Assembly: GCA_964564325.1 (NCBI GenBank)
Contig: CAZMBD010000001.1
Span: 1-64,000 of the forward strand
Source of the DNA: JAAZMA01 sp964564325
Lineage (GTDB): Bacteria; Bacillota; Clostridia; Tissierellales; Tepidimicrobiaceae
DNA: 64,000 nucleotides
Direction of reading: 5' to 3'
Position numbers and translations under genes: made by a program. Shown here in pieces: positions 1 to 7,088 of this stretch. Every line of letters begins with the position of its first letter. The stretch's first letter is position 1. The notes below the pieces were generated by a model, which worked only from the letters and a program-made list of their open reading frames with translations, had not been told where the DNA came from and made no database searches.

Positions 1-73
1 TTCCTTGCTCTTTAGCAATAAAAGAATTAATTTTTATTAAATAATTATCTAATTCCTCAATGTTTTTTACCAT
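1..73 (-). CDS. Start of a further gene, cut by the window edge
   Basis: ATG at 73 begins a frame reading MVKNIEELDNYLIKINSFIA, still open at the window edge after 24 codons. The upstream AAAAGAAGTG gives a weak ribosome site, and it starts 4 bases after the stop of the 82-residue gene. The visible part looks helical. It could encode the missing C-terminal ATPase half or an unrelated protein; the window cannot tell. Confidence 0.55.
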   Translation of the reverse strand, partial: MVKNIEELDNYLIKINSFIAKEQG

Positions 74-77
74 ATTA

Positions 78-326
78 TCACTTCTTTTCCAGAATATCTT
101 TTGGTAGTAATGCATTTGCTTCTTCAAATAATTTGTCTATTTCAGTATTTAGTTTTTTAATCTCTTTTTCTAAATCTTCTGGATTGACTCCTAATTCCTT
201 TAATTCTTTTATTATTTCTTGTTGTTGATGGTTAAGTTGTTCTAATCTAGCTTCTGCTTTATATTTTAGATTTTTAGCCCGTTCTAAATTATTTTTTAAT
301 TCACTAAGTTCTTTTTCATAATCCAT
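78..326 (-). CDS. Small coiled-coil protein beside the Rad50-like half
   Basis: I do not recognise this gene. It encodes 82 residues, nearly all heptad helix, broken once at ELGVNPEDLEKE near residue 45, so it may fold as a helical hairpin. It has no cysteines and no membrane segment. A perfect AGGAGG site with 8-base spacing precedes the ATG. It starts 12 bases after the Rad50-like half ends, so it may be part of the same complex, for example pairing with the ATPase coil. Confidence 0.75.
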   Translation of the reverse strand: MDYEKELSELKNNLERAKNLKYKAEARLEQLNHQQQEIIKELKELGVNPEDLEKEIKKLNTEIDKLFEEANALLPKDILEKK

Positions 327-338
327 AAAATAATCCTC

Positions 339-1781
339 CTACTTGTAATTATTTATAATCTTATCTACTCTTGCTCTATCTATGTTACTAAAACATAAAG
401 GGCATATCTCTATTTCAGTTAAAATAGCCTGATATCTAAGTAGGTTTTCATTTAACTCAGCTTCTAAATTTTCTAAAATTTTTTTTTCTTTAGTATAGGT
501 TTTTGAAAAATCTTCATATTTATTTTTGTATGCAATTAAATTTTCTAATCTTTTGTTTTTACTTTCTATCTCATTTTTTATATTAGAAACCATGTCTATA
601 TTAGATAGTTTTTCCATATAAACTGTACCTATGGAAAGACTTTTATTAACAGAATCTAATTTTTTTTCTAATTTTAATAGTTTATTATATTTTAAATAAT
701 TTTCATTTATTATTACAAGATTATTTTCGACTTTTTCTATATTAGCTAGTAGTTTTAATTGATATTTAGTTTTTAATATATTATCAATTAAAAATTTATA
801 ATTTAAATGTAATTTCTCTAATTCTCTTGATTTTTTAGCTAATATGGTGATTTTTTCTATACAAACTTTAGATTTATCTATATCTTTAAGTTGATTAAGT
901 AATTTTCTATCTTCTCTTATCTGAGCATTTATTACATTTAGTTTATTGTGTCTATTATTAATAAAATTATAAAGATATATATGCTGAGTTAAACTGTTCT
1001 CAATTTCTATAATTTGATTTAAGTTTTTTAATTTTTCTAAATAGCTAAGGGTTTGTGAAATTTCCTCATTAACTTTGTTTAAGCTTTCATAAGCTTTAGA
1101 TAAGCTTTCTAATTTAATTTTATTATTATAAATTTTCAACCTTATATTTTCTAATTGATATACTTTATCAGTTAAATCATCTAAATAATCATATTCACAA
1201 AGATTTTCTTGTAATTTTTCTAAATTTGTTTCGTGATTTTTCTTTTTGATATTAAGATTTCTTGCGTCCTTTAAAGTATCTTTTAATGCATCATCAATAA
1301 TATGAACTCCTACTAGTCTACCAATGGCATTGGCTCTAACAGAATTTTTTTCAGAAAGCAAAAAAGGTCCTTCTAATTGTTCGCCGATATTAATAGCATT
1401 TGATTTATCTCCATCTAGTGCTACTTTTCTTATTAAAGTTTTATCTATTATTTCTTGGGGTATAGTAGTTCCAAAACCTTCGAATACCATTTCTGTTCCA
1501 TTTTCATCATAGAGATAATAAGCATTTTTACTTTTAGATCTATATCTTTTTATTTTAGTATTATCATTAAATATAATGGTTACACTACATTCTTTTTCTC
1601 CTTCTCTTATAAAAAAATCTCCTGAAGGTTCATTAAATAGGGCCCATTTTATTCCACGTATAATTGCAGACTTACCCTGATCAGATGGACCAACTATAAC
1701 ATTTAAATTTTTATCAAATTCCATTTCAGTATATTTATGGGATTGAAAATTTTCTAAGATTACTTTTTTAATATACTTCAT
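339..1781 (-). CDS. Rad50/SMC-like ATPase, N-terminal half ending at a zinc hook
   Basis: The N-terminus is that of an SbcC/Rad50-type ATPase: a beta start (KKVILENFQSHKYTEMEF) and Walker A VGPSDQGKSAIIRG at residues 31-38. A Q-loop region with NIGEQLEGPFLLSEKN lies near residue 135. From about 185 to 450 it is a long coiled coil. Cysteines C460 and C463 (ICPLCFSN) form a zinc-hook motif, and the protein ends 17 residues later. The C-terminal lobe with signature, Walker B and D-loop is missing, so ATP hydrolysis needs a partner or a different mechanism. ATG 1781 follows GGGAGG at 11 bases; a GTG four codons upstream is the alternative. It is coupled to the SbcD-like gene (stop and start within 2 bases). 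Confidence 0.85.
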   Translation of the reverse strand: MKYIKKVILENFQSHKYTEMEFDKNLNVIVGPSDQGKSAIIRGIKWALFNEPSGDFFIREGEKECSVTIIFNDNTKIKRYRSKSKNAYYLYDENGTEMVFEGFGTTIPQEIIDKTLIRKVALDGDKSNAINIGEQLEGPFLLSEKNSVRANAIGRLVGVHIIDDALKDTLKDARNLNIKKKNHETNLEKLQENLCEYDYLDDLTDKVYQLENIRLKIYNNKIKLESLSKAYESLNKVNEEISQTLSYLEKLKNLNQIIEIENSLTQHIYLYNFINNRHNKLNVINAQIREDRKLLNQLKDIDKSKVCIEKITILAKKSRELEKLHLNYKFLIDNILKTKYQLKLLANIEKVENNLVIINENYLKYNKLLKLEKKLDSVNKSLSIGTVYMEKLSNIDMVSNIKNEIESKNKRLENLIAYKNKYEDFSKTYTKEKKILENLEAELNENLLRYQAILTEIEICPLCFSNIDRARVDKIINNYK

Positions 1782-1782
1782 A

Positions 1783-2769
1783 TCATAATCCACCTCCCAA
1801 ATCCTTCATCTGGGAATTAGCGATTCTTCTAAGAGCCTCTTTTTTTACTTCTTCAGAAACATTTTTTGCATTGGATACTTCTATTAGTATTTCGTTTATT
1901 TCTAATTTTTCAAAGTTTATAGCAGTATCAATAGATTGTTTGAATTCAAATAATTTTTCAGATTTAAAAATATGATTTTCAATTTCACTTCGATCTAAAA
2001 CATCTTCTCCCTTTTCGGCAGTTTTTAATTCAAGAAGTTCTATATGGATATTTTTATCTAAATCTATTAATGCAACTTTTGGAGCTCTGTTGATTTCTAC
2101 TAAACTATTGGTAATTCGTATTAAAGATCCAGGATTTACAAAGTATTTATTATCTATATTTATAATTCCAAATCCAGAGTGATAATGCCCTGATAATGTT
2201 ATATGCGCTTTAGTATTTTTTATATCATCTACCAATGTATAGGGTATACCTTTAATAAAAGGTTTATTTAAAAGCATTCCATGGACCATATGGATTGCAT
2301 AATCTACATCGGTGGGAATTTCATCTACAATATATGGAGATTTATCATATTCTTTATCTATATTATATGTATAAGGAGAACCTGTTAACTGAACTTTTAG
2401 ATTATTTTTTTCTAAATATATCTTCTCATCTGGATTAATAATCTTTACTATATTTAGTGCATCTAATAGTCCTAGCATAGTTCTATTTACGGTATCTGGA
2501 TTATGGCCAAAGATATCATGATTGCCACATATAATATATATAGGAACTTCCATTTGATTTAATATAGGTGCAAATTTGCTCATAATTGAAATAGAAACAT
2601 CAGGTCTATCAAATAAATCTCCTCCATGAAGTAAAAAATCTATATTATAATCATGGACTATTTCGATTACTTCTTTAAATTTTTTTTCTAGTGTTTTTGG
2701 TAAATCGTCTGTTCTATTTTTAGGTGTATTACCTCTAATATGAGTATCAGTTAAAAATAAGATTCTCAA
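1783..2769 (-). CDS. SbcD/Mre11-like metallophosphoesterase
   Basis: A calcineurin-type phosphoesterase related to the nuclease SbcD/Mre11. All metal motifs are present: LFLTDTHIRG, LHGGDLFDRPDV, IICGNHDIFGHN, MVHGML and LSGHYHSGFG. A C-terminal extension (about residues 240-328) is helical and could bind the ATPase. The TTG at 2769 is chosen: ATAGGAGAG lies upstream and the frame above it reads into the recA hairpin. The next gene encodes a Rad50-like half ATPase, so the two likely form a DNA-end processing complex; nuclease activity is inferred. Confidence 0.88.
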   Translation of the reverse strand: MRILFLTDTHIRGNTPKNRTDDLPKTLEKKFKEVIEIVHDYNIDFLLHGGDLFDRPDVSISIMSKFAPILNQMEVPIYIICGNHDIFGHNPDTVNRTMLGLLDALNIVKIINPDEKIYLEKNNLKVQLTGSPYTYNIDKEYDKSPYIVDEIPTDVDYAIHMVHGMLLNKPFIKGIPYTLVDDIKNTKAHITLSGHYHSGFGIINIDNKYFVNPGSLIRITNSLVEINRAPKVALIDLDKNIHIELLELKTAEKGEDVLDRSEIENHIFKSEKLFEFKQSIDTAINFEKLEINEILIEVSNAKNVSEEVKKEALRRIANSQMKDLGGGL

Positions 2770-2792
2770 TTTATTACACTCTCCTATGAATA

Positions 2793-2812
2793 AACCTCCC
2801 AAATGGGAGGTT
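2793..2812 (-). terminator. Hairpin at the recA stop
   Basis: AACCTCCC pairs with GGGAGGTT (8 pairs, loop ATTT) overlapping the recA stop codon. It is followed by TATTCATAGG, without a U-run. Read-through into the SbcD-like gene therefore seems likely. Confidence 0.4.
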
Positions 2813-3878
2813 ATTTGGTTTTTTCTTCTTTGGGGTTTTCTTTTTTAGTATCTTTTGAGCTATCAATATTTGTTTCTTTTATAGCTGTTAATCCAAAATA
2901 TTCTCTAGTTTTATTTTCTACCTCTAATGCAATTTCAGGATTTTCTTTTAGGAAATCTTTAGCATTTTCTCTACCTTGTCCTAATTTATGTTCTCCATAA
3001 CTATACCAGGAGCCAGATTTATTGATAATTTCTGCATTTACACCTGTATCTAATATACCCCCCTCTTTAGAAATTCCGGTACCATACATTATGTCAAATT
3101 CAGCTTGTTTAAAAGGAGGAGCCATTTTGTTTTTAACTACTCTAACTCTAGTTCTATTTCCTATTATATTATCACCTTGTTTAATGGAGTCTATTCTTCT
3201 TATATCTAGACGAATACTTGAATAGAATTTTAGAGCTCTTCCTCCAGTTGTGGTTTCTGGGCTACCAAACATTACTCCAACTTTTTCTCTTAATTGATTT
3301 ATAAAGATGACTGTAGTATTAGATTTATTTATGGCACCAGCCAATTTCCTTAATGCTTGAGACATAAGTCTAGCCTGTAAGCCAACATGACTGTCTCCCA
3401 TTTCTCCCTCTATTTCTGCCTTAGGCACAAGAGCTGCTACTGAGTCTATTACTACGATATCTACGGCACCTGATCTTACTAAAGCTTCTGCAATTTCTAA
3501 ACCTTGTTCTCCTGTGTCAGGTTGGGAAATAATAAGATTTTCAGTATCTACTCCAAGTTTTTTTGCATAATTTGGGTCTAAGGCATGTTCAGCATCTATA
3601 AAGGCTGCTATGCCATCACATTTTTGAGATTCTGCAATAACATGCAATGCAACAGTAGTTTTTCCAGAGGATTCTGGCCCAAATATTTCAACAATTCTTC
3701 CCCTTGGCAATCCCCCTATGCCTAGTGCAATATCTAAATCTAAAGATCCTGTGGGAATAACTTCAATCTCTTGAATTTCTGTGTCACCTAATCTCATTAT
3801 AGAGCCTTTACCAAATTGTTTTTCAATTTGACTTATGGCAATTTCTAATGCTTTTTCTTTTTCCTTCACATCCACCAT
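2811..3878 (-). CDS. recA: RecA recombinase
   Basis: RecA forms filaments on single-stranded DNA, drives homologous pairing and triggers LexA cleavage. The N-terminus EKALEIAISQIEKQFGKGSI, the Walker A GPESSGKTTVALHV, VIDSVAALVPKAEIEGEMGD with L1 and FINQLREKVGVMFGSPETTT with L2 are intact. The C-terminal tail is charged. ATG 3878 gives 355 residues; longer frames start upstream of the promoter or in the operator and can be excluded. The ribosome site is weak at that ATG, so a start within a few codons is possible. Confidence 0.97.
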   Translation of the reverse strand: MVDVKEKEKALEIAISQIEKQFGKGSIMRLGDTEIQEIEVIPTGSLDLDIALGIGGLPRGRIVEIFGPESSGKTTVALHVIAESQKCDGIAAFIDAEHALDPNYAKKLGVDTENLIISQPDTGEQGLEIAEALVRSGAVDIVVIDSVAALVPKAEIEGEMGDSHVGLQARLMSQALRKLAGAINKSNTTVIFINQLREKVGVMFGSPETTTGGRALKFYSSIRLDIRRIDSIKQGDNIIGNRTRVRVVKNKMAPPFKQAEFDIMYGTGISKEGGILDTGVNAEIINKSGSWYSYGEHKLGQGRENAKDFLKENPEIALEVENKTREYFGLTAIKETNIDSSKDTKKENPKEEKTK

Positions 3879-3885
3879 AATATTT

Positions 3886-3898
3886 CCAGTTAAACTGG
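3886..3898 (-). promoter_or_regulatory. Palindrome in the recA leader
   Basis: A 13-base palindrome with arms CCAGTT and AACTGG lies between the strong AAAGGTGGTGA run (3901-3911) and the chosen recA ATG (3878). It could place the ribosome site nearer to the start by folding, or be a second protein site. Its role is not known. Confidence 0.3.
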
Positions 3899-3919
3899 AT
3901 TCACCACCTTTCACATACT

Positions 3920-3933
3920 CGAACATGAGTTCT
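3920..3933 (-). promoter_or_regulatory. LexA (DinR) operator at recA
   Basis: CGAAC-ATGA-GTTCT matches the Firmicutes LexA box CGAAC-N4-GTTCG in 9 of 10 defined bases, including the full GAAC/GTTC core. It covers the expected transcription start, 6 bases downstream of the -10, as expected for repression. This marks recA, and any genes co-transcribed with it, as SOS regulated. Confidence 0.85.
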
Positions 3934-3939
3934 AAAACT

Positions 3940-3968
3940 ATTATATAATAAATTTTAAATATAGTCAA
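3940..3968 (-). promoter_or_regulatory. recA promoter
   Basis: TTGACT (3963-3968) and TATAAT (3940-3945) are separated by 17 bases, close to the sigma-A consensus. Transcription would start near 3933, inside the LexA operator. It lies in the 15-base gap and first codons region after cinA. Confidence 0.88.
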
Positions 3969-3983
3969 ATGATTTAAAATTTA

Positions 3984-5204
3984 TTATAGGATTTTTCGTA
4001 ATTCATCAAAGGCTTTGAAAGTAGCTCTATTTTGTATAGAAATTCTATCTCCATTAAATATGGATTTTATGACGAAAGAGCGATCATTTAAAGCGATACC
4101 AATAAATACTAAACCTACTGGTTTATCTTCTGTGCCACCAGTAGGACCAGCTATTCCAGTTGTGGATAAAGCTATATCTACATTACACTTATTTAGTAGT
4201 CCTTCTGCCATAGCCAAAGCCACTTCTTCGCTTACTGCTCCAAATTTGTTTATCAAAGCTTCTTCTACCCCTAATTCTTCCACTTTAGAATTATTACTAT
4301 AACTTATAATACCTCTATCAAAAACTTCTGATACTCCTGATATTTGTGTAAATCTACTAGCTATTAAGCCTCCTGTACAAGATTCACAAAAAGCAATTTG
4401 CATATTTCTATCTTTTAGTTTTTTATATACTATCTCTTCAATGGGAATATCATCATAGCTATAGATAAACTCTGGGATTTTATTTTTTATTTGGAAAATA
4501 ATTTCTGCTAATTCTTTTTCTATTTTTTCTTTATTTTTTCCTTTACTAACTACTTTAATATCTACCCTACCTTCTTTAGCATATGTTGCTATTGTAGAAT
4601 TTTCACTTTCTATGTCTATATCTCTTAATATCATTTCCAATTGAGATTCGCCGATACCAATTGTATTTATAGTTTTAACAATTGTAATATTATCTTGTTT
4701 GATTAATGGCATAGCATAATTATCTAACATAAGTTTCATTTCTTTTGGCGGACCAGGAAGTAAAATAATTATTTTATCCTGATATTTAATATATATGCCA
4801 GGAGCTGTTCCAATTTCATTTTTTAAAAATCTACTGCCTTCTGGAATATATGCTTGTTTAATATTATTAGAAGGCATAGCTCTATTAGATTTTTGAAAGT
4901 ATTTTTTAATATCATTTTCTAAATCGTAATTTAATTTAAGATAAAGTCCCAGAGTATCAGCTACTACTTCTTTAGTTAAATCATCTGTTGTAGGACCTAG
5001 CCCTCCAGTAAGAATTATTAAATCAACTCTGTTTAAACTAATATTTATTATACTCTTTAGAAGTTTTCTATCATCGACTACAGAAGTATGAAATAAAACG
5101 TCTATTCCAGCCTCTGACAATTTTTGAGTTATATAATAGGTATTGGTGTTTAATGTACTTCCTAAAATTAATTCAGTACCTACGGAAATTATTTCTGCTT
5201 TCAT
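3984..5204 (-). CDS. cinA: CinA, competence/NMN amidohydrolase family protein
   Basis: CinA has an N-terminal MoaB-like domain (ELILGSTLNTNTYYITQKL, then LIILTGGLGPTTDDLTKEVV) and a C-terminal PncC-like nicotinamide-nucleotide amidase domain (IAFCESCTGGLIASRFTQIS and ALSTTGIAGPTGGTEDKPVG). About 406 residues, full length. ATG 5204 is preferred (ATAGGAGTGAAAATA upstream) over a GTG three codons earlier. It sits just before recA, the classic competence pair. Confidence 0.95.
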   Translation of the reverse strand: MKAEIISVGTELILGSTLNTNTYYITQKLSEAGIDVLFHTSVVDDRKLLKSIINISLNRVDLIILTGGLGPTTDDLTKEVVADTLGLYLKLNYDLENDIKKYFQKSNRAMPSNNIKQAYIPEGSRFLKNEIGTAPGIYIKYQDKIIILLPGPPKEMKLMLDNYAMPLIKQDNITIVKTINTIGIGESQLEMILRDIDIESENSTIATYAKEGRVDIKVVSKGKNKEKIEKELAEIIFQIKNKIPEFIYSYDDIPIEEIVYKKLKDRNMQIAFCESCTGGLIASRFTQISGVSEVFDRGIISYSNNSKVEELGVEEALINKFGAVSEEVALAMAEGLLNKCNVDIALSTTGIAGPTGGTEDKPVGLVFIGIALNDRSFVIKSIFNGDRISIQNRATFKAFDELRKIL

Positions 5205-5218
5205 TATTTTCACTCCTA

Positions 5219-5764
5219 TTATCTTTCGCCTGCTCTAAAAACATCCTTATTTCTATATAAATAATCTATTCCCGATACGATGGTAAAAAATAATGCTATA
5301 TAAAGCATAACCGTATGGAATGGAAAATTAATATATTTAAAAGGGAAATTATCAATTAAAATAGCAATAATTGCAATTAATTGAGTAGCAGTTTTGATTT
5401 TTCCTAAAGGTGATGCTGCAATGGTTATGCCTTCTGATGCAGCTATAATTCTAAAGCCTGTAATAGTAAATTCTCTAGCAATTATTACTACTACGATCCA
5501 TGCTGGAACTTTTTCTAATTCAACCATAGAAATTAATGCAGTAGAAACTAAGAGCTTATCAGCTAAAGGATCAATAAATTTACCAAAAGTGGTAATTTGA
5601 TTTCTAGATCTGGCAATGTGCCCATCCAGAGCATCAGTGGCAGCGGCTATTGCAAATATTAATGCTGCCACATAATTACTACCGTCGAAATTAGAGAATA
5701 AAACAATCATAAATATAGGAATCATTAGAACTCTAGCTAAAGTAATTTTATTTGCTAAATTCAC
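5219..5764 (-). CDS. pgsA: PgsA, CDP-diacylglycerol-glycerol-3-phosphate phosphatidyltransferase
   Basis: PgsA makes phosphatidylglycerol phosphate. The CDP-alcohol signature DALDGHIARSRNQITTFGKF continues IDPLADKLL, giving DxxDG..AR..G...D...D complete. 181 residues with about five membrane helices. It overlaps rimO by 17 bases and is followed by cinA, the normal order. Confidence 0.95.
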   Translation of the reverse strand: MNLANKITLARVLMIPIFMIVLFSNFDGSNYVAALIFAIAAATDALDGHIARSRNQITTFGKFIDPLADKLLVSTALISMVELEKVPAWIVVVIIAREFTITGFRIIAASEGITIAASPLGKIKTATQLIAIIAILIDNFPFKYINFPFHTVMLYIALFFTIVSGIDYLYRNKDVFRAGER

Positions 5765-7088
5765 TATTAATCTCTCCTATCAAATCATATTCTAAAGAAT
5801 CAATTATCTTAACGTTTACAAATTCACCTGGTATTAGCTTTTTATTAGACTTAATATATATAAGGCCATCAATATCTGGAGCATCCATATAGCTTCTACC
5901 TATATATATTTTTTCTCCTTGTATATCTTCAACAAGGGCTAAATAGGTGTTATTAACCTTGTTTTTATTTAAATTATAAGAAATACTCTGCTGTAATTCC
6001 ATTAACTTATTTCTTCGTTCTTCTTTTATATTTTCTTTTACTTGATTGCTAAAATTATATGCTGGTGTTCCTTCTTCCTTAGAGTAAGTAAATACTCCCA
6101 ACTTATCGAACTTTACCTTTTGTACAAAATTATATAGTTCTTTGAAGTGCTTTTCTTCTTCACCAGGAAATCCTACAATAAAAGTTGTCCTTATAATTAT
6201 TTCAGGTATTTCAGATCTTAATTTTTGAATTAGATCCTCAATATCTTCTCTAGAGGTTTTCCTATTCATTTTTTTAAGTATTTCATTGTTAATATGTTGT
6301 AATGGTATGTCCACATATTTAACTACTTTCTCATTTCTTTTAATAGAGTTAATTAATTCATCAGTAAAATTATCAGGATAAAGATATAAAAGTCTAATCC
6401 ATTCTAAATTTTCTATTTGATTCAATTTATCTAATAATTTTGCTAAACTATATTCTCCATATAAATCGATACCATAATCGGATGTATTTTGGCCAATTAA
6501 TATTATTTCTCGTACCCCATTTTCAGCAAGATATTTTACTTCATTTATTATATTTTCAATTGGTCTACTTCTATATTTACCCCTTAATTGAGGTATTATA
6601 CAATAACTACAATAATTATCGCATCCTTCCGAAATTTTTACATATTCTGTGGGCTCAAAGCTATTTCTACTAATTTCTTCTAAATAATTTTCATCTATAT
6701 TTCCCACTTTTTTTATTTTTTGTTGTCCATTCTCTAACTTTTCAATTATATTTACAATATCTCCTATATTGCCAGTTCCGATTATTCCATCTATTTCTTC
6801 AATTTCTTCTAGTAATTCTTTTGAATATCTTTCAGCTAAACAACCTGCCAATATAAGATATTTACAATTACCTTCTTTTTTATATTGACTCATTTCAAAA
6901 ATGGTTTCTATTGACTCTTCCTTTGCATCTAAAATAAAACTACAAGTATTTACAATTATTATATCTGCATCTTCTAAATTATTTGTTATTATATAGTTTT
7001 TGTTTTTTAATATACTGCTCATTAAATCAGAATCTATTTCATTTTTTGAACAGCCTAATGTCACTATTGATACATTTTTTGTTGTCAT
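5748..7088 (-). CDS. rimO: RimO, ribosomal protein S12 methylthiotransferase
   Basis: RimO adds a methylthio group to Asp of ribosomal protein S12. The N-terminal UPF0004 cysteines lie in IVTLGCSKNEIDSDLM, IVNTCSFI and LAGCLAERY. The radical SAM motif CxxxCxxC is in EGCDNYCSYCIIPQLRG. A TRAM domain ends the protein. 446 residues. ATG 7088 lies 4 bases inside the ftsK end with GGAGCG upstream. RimO fits better than MiaB by the ILAGC and TRAM pattern. Confidence 0.93.
   Translation of the reverse strand: MTTKNVSIVTLGCSKNEIDSDLMSSILKNKNYIITNNLEDADIIIVNTCSFILDAKEESIETIFEMSQYKKEGNCKYLILAGCLAERYSKELLEEIEEIDGIIGTGNIGDIVNIIEKLENGQQKIKKVGNIDENYLEEISRNSFEPTEYVKISEGCDNYCSYCIIPQLRGKYRSRPIENIINEVKYLAENGVREIILIGQNTSDYGIDLYGEYSLAKLLDKLNQIENLEWIRLLYLYPDNFTDELINSIKRNEKVVKYVDIPLQHINNEILKKMNRKTSREDIEDLIQKLRSEIPEIIIRTTFIVGFPGEEEKHFKELYNFVQKVKFDKLGVFTYSKEEGTPAYNFSNQVKENIKEERRNKLMELQQSISYNLNKNKVNNTYLALVEDIQGEKIYIGRSYMDAPDIDGLIYIKSNKKLIPGEFVNVKIIDSLEYDLIGEINSEFSK

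Noticed and set aside
3879..3968. Longer recA reading frame starting upstream
   Set aside because: These codons overlap the -35, -10 and LexA operator, so they are upstream of or at the transcription start.
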